This document shows positions 26,691 through 34,782 of a stretch of 64,000 nt of DNA, one piece after another. How positions within the stretch are numbered: position 1 is the first letter of the stretch; each line of letters begins with the position of its first letter. This stretch comes from Muribaculaceae bacterium (GTDB taxonomy: Bacteria; Bacteroidota; Bacteroidia; Bacteroidales; Muribaculaceae), in the NCBI GenBank assembly GCA_017557425.1, contig JAFYYU010000017.1, positions 124,001 to 188,000 of the forward strand, in the 5' to 3' direction. Below the pieces are notes generated by a model. That model did no database searches, had not been told where the DNA came from, and saw only the letters and a program-made list of their open reading frames with translations. A program made the translations under genes and the position numbers.

Positions 26691-28481
26691 TCACGATTGT
26701 TTGGTTTTTCTCTTGAACAGGCGACGGATACGGACGATGAGCCAGATGAGCAGCAACACGACGGCCACAAGCGTGCCGATGGCGATGCCTGCATACCACG
26801 GGGCCTTTTCCAGCAGATCGCTGAACACAGGCGAGATATACTCCTTCAAGAGCGGGGCGATGTAACTGAGTTGTCTAGGCCGCTTTTCGTTGCCATTAAC
26901 AAAAATCGAAACTTTATCCAAAACCATTGTTGCACCCTGTGTGGGTTCATACGCGGGCCAGTAATGTGCAGGTGTGCTGGGATTGCCTGTGGTGGCAAAA
27001 TTGATCCACATCCGCTGCACCTCGGCGGCCAGCGCAGAGTCAGGCGTTTCATCAGTTTTGATCTGGCGCCCCGTGTTGAGGACATAGCACACTTCGCTAC
27101 CGTGACAAGCGCCGTAGTAGGTTTCCTGTGGGCTGCTATGTAAGTCTTGCCGCCAAAAATACATGTATGTCTTGCCACCCGATGTGGCATGACGTTGCGC
27201 CATTTCGATGGCGGGACCGCGGAACATGAGGTCGTTCAAGAATGCTTGAGCAATTATTCGCCGGTCACACTCTTGATTATGCAAAAACTTAAAATAACTA
27301 TCTACATTACTTCGCTGGGCGCTGTCTAGCGACATGGTGATATAATGGCACCATAACTGCACGGCAACATCAAATTTGCGCTCGCCGCCCATGGCGTCTA
27401 TCCAGTAACGCGCCTCGTCGGCAGTGGAGCCAATGAGCATGTCGATGCCCGCATTGAAGCCGTCATAGCGGCTGTAAAGGTCCTCGGGGATGAGGTTGCC
27501 GTCACGCTCGGGGAAGCGGAAAAATTTGCCCACTTTGTCGTTGAGGGCTATGATTTCATCCTGGGAGAGTGCCACCAGGTCAGCAGCGGTCTTGGCTCCC
27601 GTGGCATCGAGCACGCGCTTGGTCAGGCGCTGGCAATCCTCGCTGCTGCTGGTCAGGGCGACACTGCCGCTCTGCATGATGGCGCGGCGGAACAAGCCCT
27701 GTGCCTCGTCGATGCTGGTCAGCAACGAAACACTGCCCGCTCCCGCCGAGTGGCCTAAGATTGTCACGTTATTAGGGTCACCGCCAAAGGCCGCGATGTT
27801 GCGCTTGATCCATCGCAGCGCCTCGACCTGATCCAGTATGCCCAGATTGCCGCTGCGGGAATAATCCTTGCCGTCGGGCAACGAGGAAAGGTCCAAAAAG
27901 CCCAACAGGCCCAAGCGGTAGTTGAGCGAGACGAAAACGACCTCGGGATGAGCCTTGACGAAGGCGTCTCCCCAGTCACGTGGATTGACAGAGCCATTGC
28001 TCACGTAGGAGCCACCGTGAATCCACACCATTACAGGACGATGGGCGGAGCGCATTCCGCTGGCGGCTGTCCACACATTGAGCGTCAGGCAGTCCTCGCC
28101 CTGGGGATAGAGCGATGCGGCATTGTTCTGAGAACGGAATTGTATCGCGCTATGTCCAAAGTATTTGGCCTCACGAACCAGGCGACTGTCGGGCTCCGGT
28201 TTGGATTCCTGCCAACGACGTTGACCCGTGGGTTGGAGTGCATAAGGAATTCCCTTGAAAACCAGAAGATTGCTATCTTTCTCACCCACGAACACGCCAT
28301 TGGCGGCCTCCACGGCCAGTGAGTCGGGATAATCACCCTCGATGACCTTGTTCTCGCCGTAGAGCGCGGTCATTTCCTGTTCCAGGGGCGAAGGGCCTGC
28401 AGGCTGCTCAGTCTGCTTGGAGCCACATGCCGCAAGCAGCAACAGCAGCGTCACATAAAATATCGTTCGTCTCATATCCAT
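26691..28481 (-). CDS. Type-B carboxylesterase lipoprotein with C-terminal membrane helix
   Basis: About 596-aa alpha/beta-hydrolase of the carboxylesterase type B (COesterase) family. Start MDMRRTIFY, with MRRTIFY two codons on as alternative. Lipobox LAAC within the first 20 residues. VMVWIHGGSYVSNGS is the oxyanion region near 155. The nucleophile is Ser245 in LGHSAGAGS, and a probable catalytic His lies in YGACHGSEVCYV near 470. A hydrophobic helix near the C-terminus (GIAIGTLVAVVLLLIWLIVRI) is followed by a basic tail, odd for a lipoprotein. It is first in the fucosidase-dipeptidase operon. It may remove O-acetyl esters from glycans before fucosidase action (inference). Confidence 0.87.
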   Translation of the reverse strand: MDMRRTIFYVTLLLLLAACGSKQTEQPAGPSPLEQEMTALYGENKVIEGDYPDSLAVEAANGVFVGEKDSNLLVFKGIPYALQPTGQRRWQESKPEPDSRLVREAKYFGHSAIQFRSQNNAASLYPQGEDCLTLNVWTAASGMRSAHRPVMVWIHGGSYVSNGSVNPRDWGDAFVKAHPEVVFVSLNYRLGLLGFLDLSSLPDGKDYSRSGNLGILDQVEALRWIKRNIAAFGGDPNNVTILGHSAGAGSVSLLTSIDEAQGLFRRAIMQSGSVALTSSSEDCQRLTKRVLDATGAKTAADLVALSQDEIIALNDKVGKFFRFPERDGNLIPEDLYSRYDGFNAGIDMLIGSTADEARYWIDAMGGERKFDVAVQLWCHYITMSLDSAQRSNVDSYFKFLHNQECDRRIIAQAFLNDLMFRGPAIEMAQRHATSGGKTYMYFWRQDLHSSPQETYYGACHGSEVCYVLNTGRQIKTDETPDSALAAEVQRMWINFATTGNPSTPAHYWPAYEPTQGATMVLDKVSIFVNGNEKRPRQLSYIAPLLKEYISPVFSDLLEKAPWYAGIAIGTLVAVVLLLIWLIVRIRRLFKRKTKQS

Positions 28482-28499
28482 TTTCGGTATTGATGAGCG

Positions 28500-28531
28500 C
28501 AAAGATAGTGAAAGATAGTCACATTGGCAAA
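28500..28531 (-). promoter_or_regulatory. Promoter of the esterase-fucosidase-dipeptidase operon
   Basis: Minus strand: TTTG (28531-28528), 20 bases, TATCTTTG (28507-28500). Confidence 0.7.
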
Positions 28532-28569
28532 AAAACGACCGGCTCACCATGCAAGCGCAAAAAAAGTTG

Positions 28570-28577
28570 TACCTTTG
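28570..28577 (+). promoter_or_regulatory. -7 element of ftsY-rimO
   Basis: TACCTTTG, part of TTGTACCTTTGCAGCC, a string almost identical to that before ssrA. It lies 25 bases before the ftsY ATG. Confidence 0.55.
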
Positions 28578-28602
28578 CAGCCTAATTCAAAATAAGACAT
28601 TT

Positions 28603-29571
28603 ATGGGACTTTTTAATAAGATATTCTCGCGTGAGAAGAAAGAAACGCTCGACAAGGGTCTGGAAAAGACCAAGCAGGGCGTGTTTGAAAAAATAAAGCA
28701 TGCCGTTGCCGGCAAATCGACTGTTGACGACGATGTACTCGACAATCTGGAGGAAGTGTTTGTCACCAGCGACGTGGGCGTTGACACCACAATAAAAATC
28801 ATCGACCGGCTTCAGGAACGCGTTGCCCGCGACAAATATGTGGGCACCGACGAATTGAATGAGCTGCTGTGTGACGAAATCTCACAGATGCTCGCTGACA
28901 ACAACAATGCCGAACTCGAGGACTTTACCGTGCCTGAGGACAGCAAACCTTATGTCATCATGGTTGTGGGTGTGAACGGCGTGGGCAAGACTACCACTAT
29001 CGGCAAGTTGGCTTATCAGTTCAAGCAGGCAGGCAACAACGTCGTGTTGGGCGCTGCCGACACCTACCGCGCTGCTGCCGACGAACAACTGGAAATCTGG
29101 GGCAACCGCGTAGGCGTTCCCGTCATCAAGCACAAGATGGGTACCGACCCCGCCGCAGTCGCCTATGATGCCGTACAGAGCGCCAAGGCGCAGAATGCCG
29201 ACGTTGTCATCATCGACACGGCAGGCCGCCTGCACAACAACATCAGCCTGATGAACCAGCTGACCAAAATCAAGAACACCATGCGCAAGGTGCTGCCCGA
29301 TGCACCGCAGGAGGTGCTGCTCGTGCTTGACGGCTCAACGGGTCAAAACGCCTTTGAGCAGGCCAAGCAGTTCTCGGCAGCTACCGAGGTCAACGCGCTG
29401 GCCATCACCAAGCTCGACGGTACGGCCAAGGGCGGCGTGGTCATCGGCGTGAGCGACCAGTTCCAGATTCCCGTGAAGTACATCGGCCTGGGCGAGCAGA
29501 TGACCGACCTGCAGATATTCAACAAGCGGGAGTTCGTGAAGTCGCTGTTCGGCATCCATGAGGAAGAATAA
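28603..29571 (+). CDS. ftsY: Signal recognition particle receptor FtsY
   Basis: 322-aa SRP-type GTPase that docks SRP-ribosome complexes at the membrane. Start at MGLFNKIFSREKKE, which gives the short amphipathic N-terminus usual for Bacteroidetes FtsY rather than a long acidic A domain. N domain about 20-100, then the G domain: GVNGVGKTTTIGKLA near 123, DTYRAAADEQL near 153, DTAGRLHNN near 206, TKLDGTAKGG near 265. It is followed by rimO, which begins 14 bases before its stop, so the two are coupled. Confidence 0.96.
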   Translation: MGLFNKIFSREKKETLDKGLEKTKQGVFEKIKHAVAGKSTVDDDVLDNLEEVFVTSDVGVDTTIKIIDRLQERVARDKYVGTDELNELLCDEISQMLADNNNAELEDFTVPEDSKPYVIMVVGVNGVGKTTTIGKLAYQFKQAGNNVVLGAADTYRAAADEQLEIWGNRVGVPVIKHKMGTDPAAVAYDAVQSAKAQNADVVIIDTAGRLHNNISLMNQLTKIKNTMRKVLPDAPQEVLLVLDGSTGQNAFEQAKQFSAATEVNALAITKLDGTAKGGVVIGVSDQFQIPVKYIGLGEQMTDLQIFNKREFVKSLFGIHEEE

Positions 29572-30853
29572 GATTGACATCATCTCGCTGGGCTGTTCCA
29601 AGAACCTGGTGGACAGCGAGCATCTGATGCGGCAGTTTCAAGCCGCAGGTTACCAAGTCGCACACAATGCCAACCGTGTTGACGGCGAGACCGTTGTGGT
29701 GAACACCTGTGGTTTTATCGCCGATGCCCAGCAGGAGTCTATCGATACGATCCTGCGTCTGGGAAAGGCCAAGCGCAAAGGCCAAATCCGCAACCTTTTT
29801 GTCATGGGTTGCCTGAGTGAGCGCTTCCGTGCCGACCTTACCGAAGCATTGCCCGAGGTGGACCGCATGTACGGCAAATTTGACTGGAAAGGCATGCTTG
29901 CCGACCTGGGGCACGCCTACCGTGACGACCTGGCCCACGAGCGCATTCTGACGACACCTAACCACTATTGCTATCTCAAGATTTCAGAGGGCTGTAACCG
30001 CTTTTGTGCCTTCTGCGCCATTCCGCTGATTACCGGCCGCCACACGTCGGTGCCGATGCCGCATTTGCTCGACGAGGTGAGCCGCCTGGCCGAAAGCGGC
30101 GTCAAGGAGTTCAACGTCATTGCTCAGGACTTATCGTCTTACGGTATGGACCTCGAGGGGCACATGATGTTGCCCGAACTTATCGATCGCATGGCCGACA
30201 TCCCTGGTGTGGAGTGGATTCGCCTTCACTATGCCTACCCCACCCAATTCCCTTACGATATCCTGCCCGTGATGGCGAGCCGCGACAACGTGTGCAGCTA
30301 CCTGGACATCGCTTTGCAGCACATCAGCGACAAGGTGCTGACCAACATGAGGCGCCACATCAGCCGCCAAGAGACACTCGATTTGCTGGATCGCCTACGC
30401 CGAGAGGTGCCAGGCATCCACATCCGCACCACGCTGATGGTAGGATTCCCAGGCGAGGGTGAACAGGAATTTGAAGAATTGATGGATTTCACACGCAAGG
30501 CCCGATTTGAGCGCATGGGCGCGTTTGCCTACAGCGAGGAGGCCGGCACATGGGCCGCCGACAACCTGAGCGACGACATCCCGCAGGAAGTGAAGCAGGA
30601 ACGCCTGCAACGGCTGATGGCGCTGCAAGAGGACATTTCGCTTGAAATTCAGGAGCAGAAAGTGGGACAAACACTCAAGGTGATCATCGACCGCGAAGAG
30701 GACGGCTACTACGTGGGACGCACCCAATGGGACAGCCCCGAGGTGGATCCTGAAGTGCTTATCACAAAAGACAAACCGCAAGCCGTTGGTGAGTTTGTCA
30801 ATGCCCGAATCACAGGGGCACTGCCGTTTGAACTGATGGCGGTAGCCGAATAA
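29558..30853 (+). CDS. rimO: Ribosomal protein S12 methylthiotransferase RimO
   Basis: 431-aa radical-SAM methylthiotransferase that modifies an Asp of ribosomal protein S12. The N-terminal MTTase domain begins DIISLGCSKNLVDSE with cluster-ligand Cys in GCSKN, VNTCGF and VMGCLSE. The radical-SAM Cys triad CNRFCAFC is near residue 147. A C-terminal TRAM domain spans about 365-431. The AdoMet motif pattern and LGCSKNLVDSEH opening fit RimO rather than MiaB. Overlaps ftsY by 14 bases. A weak hairpin follows its stop. Confidence 0.95.
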   Translation: MRKNKIDIISLGCSKNLVDSEHLMRQFQAAGYQVAHNANRVDGETVVVNTCGFIADAQQESIDTILRLGKAKRKGQIRNLFVMGCLSERFRADLTEALPEVDRMYGKFDWKGMLADLGHAYRDDLAHERILTTPNHYCYLKISEGCNRFCAFCAIPLITGRHTSVPMPHLLDEVSRLAESGVKEFNVIAQDLSSYGMDLEGHMMLPELIDRMADIPGVEWIRLHYAYPTQFPYDILPVMASRDNVCSYLDIALQHISDKVLTNMRRHISRQETLDLLDRLRREVPGIHIRTTLMVGFPGEGEQEFEELMDFTRKARFERMGAFAYSEEAGTWAADNLSDDIPQEVKQERLQRLMALQEDISLEIQEQKVGQTLKVIIDREEDGYYVGRTQWDSPEVDPEVLITKDKPQAVGEFVNARITGALPFELMAVAE

Positions 30854-30864
30854 GCATCAAGGTT

Positions 30865-30886
30865 ATGCGCGCAATCGTTTGCGCAT
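30865..30886 (+). terminator. Weak hairpin after rimO
   Basis: ATGCGC (30865-30870) pairs with GCGCAT (30881-30886), then TAAATTT. A 6-bp stem only. Confidence 0.4.
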
Positions 30887-30937
30887 TAAATTTAAAAAAA
30901 ATCCTTATATAATTAATGTGATTATCAAATTTGGTTG

Positions 30938-30945
30938 TAATTTTG
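30938..30945 (+). promoter_or_regulatory. -7 element of the SusE/F-like gene
   Basis: TAATTTTG fits TAnnTTTG; leader of about 65 bases. The -33 part is not clear. Confidence 0.45.
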
Positions 30946-31017
30946 AACGACTTTAAAAGTTTCAGGTACAAGAAACAAACCAACTTTATTGTTTAACTTA
31001 TAACCAATTTTTCAGTC

Positions 31018-32565
31018 ATGAAGAAATTTACGTTAATTTTATCTATGATGATTGCCCTCGTTGGCTTGAACGCCAATGCGGCAATTTACCTTGTGGGTGC
31101 TGCTCCCTTTGGAGAAGGTTGGGACCCCAGCAAGGGTGTTGAGATGACCGACAACGGTGACGGTACCTACAGCTTCACCGCTGAGGTAAACGGCGCTGTA
31201 TACTTCTGCTTCGCCGATGGTTTGGACAGCTCTTGGGATGTCTTCAACGGCACCTTCCGTTTTGGTCCCACTGGCGGTGGTGACCAGATCGTCACTCCCG
31301 GCCAATGGATCACTACCCAGAGGCAGGGTAACGGCAATGGCAGCTACAAGTTCACTGGCACCGGTGATGAATACACCGTAACCTTTGACGAGACCAACTT
31401 GCAGTTCAAGGTTGAGGGTTATGTTGCCCCCATCACCGAGGATGTTTACACTGTAGCAGGCAGCAGTGCTGTCCTGTTCGGCACCACTTGGGATCCCGCT
31501 AACGCCGACAACGACATGACGCTCGTTGAGGGTCTGTACACTTGGGAGAAGAAGAACGTTGAGCTTGCAGCCGGTTCGTTCGCCTTCAAGGTTACCGCTA
31601 ACCACAGCTGGGACATCGCTTATCCCTCTAGCGACTATTATCAGGCAATTGAAGCTGACGGCATCTATGACGTGAAGATCACCTTCAACGCCGATAACAA
31701 GGACGTCAACTGCGAGCTGACTCTGGTTGAGCCTGTGATTCCCGAGATTCGTGGCGACGTGGATGCCGACGGCAAAGTGAACATTGGCGATGTCACCGCT
31801 CTGATTGACATTCTGCTGAGTGGCCAAACTGCTCCCGCTACCGCTGATTGCGACCTGGATGGCAAAGTAAACATTGGCGATGTTACCGCTCTGATTGACT
31901 TCCTGTTGAGCGGCAACTGGCCCGCTGAGGAAATGGTTTATACCCTCGTAGGTCCCGCAGACGTATTTGGCAGTGACTGGGATCCCGCTGACGAGGCCAA
32001 CAACTTGGTCATGGGCGAGGATGGCGTCTACACCTGGAGCAAGGAAAATGTTACCTTGTATGGTAACTTCCAGTTCAAGGTTGTGGGTAACCACGACTAC
32101 AGCGTCTATGAGTGGCCCATCGGCATGAACAACTGGGTTGCTAACGTAGCCGAGGAAGGCATCTACACCATTGAGATTACCTTCGATCCCGAGGCTGAGG
32201 ATGCTGACCGCATCACCTGCACGCTGACCAAGACTGGCGACATCGCTCCCATTGAGCATGTTTATACCATTGCAGGTAGCAGTGAAATCCTGTTCGGTAC
32301 CGCTTGGGATCCCGCCAACAATGACAACAACATGACCAAGGGCGAGGATGGCGTCTATACCTGGAGCAAGGAAGCCGTTGAATTTGCTGATGCTGCTACC
32401 ATCGAGTTCAAGGTTGTTCAAGACCACTCTTGGGTATATTCATGGCCCAGCAACAACTGGGTTGCTAATGTAGAGGCTGGCATGTACGACGTTGTGATCA
32501 CCTTCGATCCCGCCGCTGATGACATGGACAAGATTACCTTCACCGCTACCATGCTGGAAGAATAA
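31018..32565 (+). CDS. Secreted SusE/SusF-like repeat protein with internal dockerin-like pair
   Basis: 515-aa exported protein (signal peptide ending ANA, residue 21). It consists of four beta-sandwich modules: 22-137 (diverged), about 142-243, 305-408 and 413-515. The last three share VYT-AGS--LFGT-WDPANxDNxM and a Trp-rich end (NNWVAN), similar to starch-binding modules of SusE/SusF. Between modules two and three (about 245-301) are two calcium-type dockerin motifs (DVDADGKVNIGD, DCDLDGKVNIGD), ending LLSGNWP. No lipobox, no SusC/D partner nearby. Codons are strikingly regular, suggesting high expression. Glycan binding is inferred from fold resemblance only. Confidence 0.75.
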   Translation: MKKFTLILSMMIALVGLNANAAIYLVGAAPFGEGWDPSKGVEMTDNGDGTYSFTAEVNGAVYFCFADGLDSSWDVFNGTFRFGPTGGGDQIVTPGQWITTQRQGNGNGSYKFTGTGDEYTVTFDETNLQFKVEGYVAPITEDVYTVAGSSAVLFGTTWDPANADNDMTLVEGLYTWEKKNVELAAGSFAFKVTANHSWDIAYPSSDYYQAIEADGIYDVKITFNADNKDVNCELTLVEPVIPEIRGDVDADGKVNIGDVTALIDILLSGQTAPATADCDLDGKVNIGDVTALIDFLLSGNWPAEEMVYTLVGPADVFGSDWDPADEANNLVMGEDGVYTWSKENVTLYGNFQFKVVGNHDYSVYEWPIGMNNWVANVAEEGIYTIEITFDPEAEDADRITCTLTKTGDIAPIEHVYTIAGSSEILFGTAWDPANNDNNMTKGEDGVYTWSKEAVEFADAATIEFKVVQDHSWVYSWPSNNWVANVEAGMYDVVITFDPAADDMDKITFTATMLEE

Positions 32566-32593
32566 TCTGAACTGACTCTTCAGAGAACCTTAT

Positions 32594-32630
32594 AAAGACG
32601 GGGTCCCGATGCACGGGGCCCCGTCTTTAC
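32594..32630 (+). terminator. Terminator of the SusE/F-like gene
   Basis: AAAGACGGGG...CCCCGTCTTT hairpin (32594-32628) with inner CCCG/CGGG pairs and T-rich 3' arm. Confidence 0.85.
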
Positions 32631-32665
32631 TTGTTGGCTTCTCAAATGAACGAGTTATAATCGCT

Positions 32666-32959
32666 CTAGCATTTGTAGTCCACACAGGCGCGCAGCTGTT
32701 TCACGTCCTTGATGATGGCAGCGGCGGCAACATGGGCGGGATGCTGGGCATAGGTAGCGACATCGGCCATTGTGGGCACGATGGCGGTGAGAACAATGTC
32801 CCAATCCTCGGCAGGATTCTCGTTCAGAGCAACCTCGATGCTCTGCAACACGTCTATCTGGCTGGGCAACGCGTTGAGGGCGGCCTTGAACTGCAAGGCG
32901 GTCTCGCGACGCGACTCGTCACTGCCTTGCAGCTTGAACATGACTATATGCTTTACCAT
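32666..32959 (-). CDS. Dabb (stress-responsive alpha/beta-barrel) protein
   Basis: 97-aa ferredoxin-like-fold protein of the Dabb family, which forms dimeric alpha/beta barrels. It has the typical start VKHIVMFKL, a helix with ALNALPSQID, and DIVLTAIVPTMADVATYAQHPAHVAAAA near residues 53-80. Biochemical roles in the family vary (cyclases, stress proteins, monooxygenase-like) and none can be assigned. It is a single gene downstream of the ribosomal operon terminator. A perfect 8-bp palindrome with a 3-base spacer lies just upstream. Confidence 0.85.
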   Translation of the reverse strand: MVKHIVMFKLQGSDESRRETALQFKAALNALPSQIDVLQSIEVALNENPAEDWDIVLTAIVPTMADVATYAQHPAHVAAAAIIKDVKQLRACVDYKC

Positions 32960-32984
32960 AATTCAGTTGTTATTTTTTCCATTG

Positions 32985-33003
32985 GCCGTGACTGAGTCAC
33001 GGC
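32985..33003. repeat. Palindrome upstream of the Dabb gene
   Basis: GCCGTGAC-TGA-GTCACGGC, 26 bases before the Dabb ATG. No T tract on either side, so a protein-binding site is more likely than a terminator. Confidence 0.45.
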
Positions 33004-33027
33004 ACGGGTTACTATCATCTTATTTAC

Positions 33028-33062
33028 GAAAAACACCGGCCATGTGGAGCAGGACCGGTGTC
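33028..33062 (-). terminator. Terminator of the rpsF-rpsR-rplI operon
   Basis: Minus strand: ACACCGG...CCGGTGT stem with a long partly paired loop, then TTTTTCG, 24 bases past the rplI stop. Confidence 0.8.
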
Positions 33063-33085
33063 TTCATCGTTATCATGTTGTTTTA

Positions 33086-33691
33086 TTACTCTGCGGCGGG
33101 AGCTTCAGCCTCATCAGCGGCGGGAGCCTCAACCTCTTCGGCAGCCTCCTCAGCGCCTTCCTCGGCAGCCTTAGCGGCGGCGAGGGCAGCCTGGTGAGCA
33201 GCCTCCTCGGCCTTGCGAGCGGCACGCTCGGCGGCGAGTTCATCGGCGTTCTCGGCGATCACCTCAAAGGGAATCTCGACAGCGACCTCCTTGTGCAGAC
33301 GTACGATACCAACATATTTGCCAGGGGTCTTCACGGTCTCATGCACGCTCACGATCTTGCGGTCAACATTGTGACCGGCGGCGAGCAGAGCCTCGTGAAT
33401 CTGGTTAGCGCCAACACTACCGTAGATGGTGCCCGTGGGGCTCACCTTAACGGGGATGGTGAGGGAAACGCCCTCAAATGCCTTGGCAGCCTCTTCGGCA
33501 TCGGCCTTCACCTTAGCCAGCTTGTGAGCCTGCTGACGCAGGTTCTCGGCGTGAACCTTCAGTGCGCTGGGGGTAGCCAGGATAGCCTTGCCCTGAGGAA
33601 TGAGATAGTTACGGCCATAGCCGTTCTTCACTTCCACAACGTCGTTCTTGAAACCAAGATTGACGATATCTTCTTTCAAAATAATCTTCAT
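33086..33691 (-). CDS. rplI: 50S ribosomal protein L9
   Basis: L9 binds 23S rRNA and bridges neighbouring ribosomes. N-terminal signature MKIILKEDIVNLGFKNDVVEVKNGYGRNYLIPQGKA split over residues 1-36, then the connecting helix and the C-terminal domain to about 148. At 201 aa it is about 50 longer than usual: the tail from about 152 is Ala/Glu-rich (many AAEE and APAA units) and probably disordered. The same kind of tail ends S6 in this operon. It is third in the order rpsF, rpsR, rplI. Confidence 0.96.
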   Translation of the reverse strand: MKIILKEDIVNLGFKNDVVEVKNGYGRNYLIPQGKAILATPSALKVHAENLRQQAHKLAKVKADAEEAAKAFEGVSLTIPVKVSPTGTIYGSVGANQIHEALLAAGHNVDRKIVSVHETVKTPGKYVGIVRLHKEVAVEIPFEVIAENADELAAERAARKAEEAAHQAALAAAKAAEEGAEEAAEEVEAPAADEAEAPAAE

Positions 33692-33724
33692 AGTTTGTTT
33701 CCTCCTTTGGTGTAATCGTGTTAT

Positions 33725-34012
33725 TTATTTCATCAAGTCGGTCACATAGGGCAGCAAAGCCAGGTGACGGGCACGCTTCACGGCCTTGGCCACGCGGCGC
33801 TGGAACTTGAGCGAGGTACCGGTGATGCGGCGAGGCAGGATCTTACCTTGCTCGTTGAGGAACTTCTTCAAGAATTCGGGATCCTTGTAGTCGATGTACT
33901 TGATACCGCTGCGTTTGAAACGGCAGTATTTCTTCTTGCGGGTGTCAACCGACAGGGGAGTCAGATAACGGATTTCGCCCTGGTTGTAGGGCCTTTGTTG
34001 TTCTTGTGCCAT
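33725..34012 (-). CDS. rpsR: 30S ribosomal protein S18
   Basis: 95-aa S18, which pairs with S6 on the platform of the small subunit. Contains YRFKRSGI-like and the hallmark [22 protein letters not shown] stretch near residues 54-72 (here [20 protein letters not shown]). The N-terminus has a Bacteroidetes-type start ([20 protein letters not shown]). It lies between rpsF (41 bases) and rplI (33 bases). Confidence 0.97.
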   Translation of the reverse strand: MAQEQQRPYNQGEIRYLTPLSVDTRKKKYCRFKRSGIKYIDYKDPEFLKKFLNEQGKILPRRITGTSLKFQRRVAKAVKRARHLALLPYVTDLMK

Positions 34013-34053
34013 TGTTTTTACTTCCTTAATTAAGTTTTACTCGTTGGTTTTTC

Positions 34054-34509
34054 TCATGCCTCGGCCTCGGGTGTTTCATCAACAACTGCGGGAGCCTCTT
34101 CGGCCTTGGGAGCTTCCTCAACTACTACGGGAGCAGCCTCTTTCTCGGCAGCTTCCTGAGCAGCGCGCTCTTCCTGTTTGGCCTTGCGCACGGCGCGACG
34201 CTTAACAGCGTACTCAGCGGCGTACTTGTCCAGACGGAAGGTGAGGAATCGGATGACCTTCTCATCGCGGCGGAAAGCGATTTCCAACTTGTCCACGATA
34301 GTGGGCTCACCCTCAAACTCGATCAGGGTGTAAAAACCAGTGTTCTTGTTCTCGATGGGATATGCGAGCTTGCGCAATCCCCAGTTCTCTTCGTTCTCGA
34401 TGTTGCCACCGTTGTCGGTGAGCACCTTCTTGAACTTTTCTACCGTTTCCTTCATCTGATCATCAGACAAAACGGGAGTCAAAATGAAAACGGTTTCGTA
34501 CTTGTTCAT
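34054..34509 (-). CDS. rpsF: 30S ribosomal protein S6 with acidic tail
   Basis: 151-aa S6, first gene of the operon. The globular domain covers about 1-95 ([37 protein letters not shown] near 42-60, [17 protein letters not shown] near 80-96). From about 105 the protein continues with Arg/Lys-rich then Ala-Glu-Pro-Val repeats ([13 protein letters not shown] type) to the end, a long acidic extension probably exposed on the ribosome. A full consensus promoter lies 45-80 bases upstream. Confidence 0.96.
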   Translation of the reverse strand: MNKYETVFILTPVLSDDQMKETVEKFKKVLTDNGGNIENEENWGLRKLAYPIENKNTGFYTLIEFEGEPTIVDKLEIAFRRDEKVIRFLTFRLDKYAAEYAVKRRAVRKAKQEERAAQEAAEKEAAPVVVEEAPKAEEAPAVVDETPEAEA

Positions 34510-34560
34510 AAATCGTTAAAAATAAGTTGATTAATAAAATATTGCGCTAAAAAAGCGGGG

Positions 34561-34590
34561 CAAAGTTACACAAAAAATCTCATACTGCAA
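34561..34590 (-). promoter_or_regulatory. Promoter of rpsF-rpsR-rplI
   Basis: Minus strand: TTG (34590-34588), 19 bases, TAACTTTG (34568-34561). The leader of about 45 bases contains a short CGCT...AGCG stem. A known S6:S18 leader motif was not recognised. Confidence 0.7.
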
Positions 34591-34720
34591 TGTTTTGACA
34601 ATATTTTTTCATTTTTTCAATCCAATGGCTCTGAAGCCATAGGATATATGGCAAACCGTGGTTTTGATATGATTGCCCCAAAAAAAAACAAAAAAATGGT
34701 AATATCCAGAAAAAAATCCT

Positions 34721-34728
34721 TATATTTG
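34721..34728 (+). promoter_or_regulatory. -7 element of the BspA-like gene
   Basis: TATATTTG fits TAnnTTTG, 55 bases before the ATG, in a very A-rich region. Confidence 0.5.
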
Positions 34729-34782
34729 CGCAATCAACATTAATGCATCAAAATAATAACCTGATAAACAAACCAAAAAATT

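Noticed and set aside
34621..34645. ATGGCT-CTGA-AGCCAT hairpin before the BspA-like gene
   Set aside because: Only 6 bp, no T run, in AT-rich sequence with no sign of an RNA gene or operator family.
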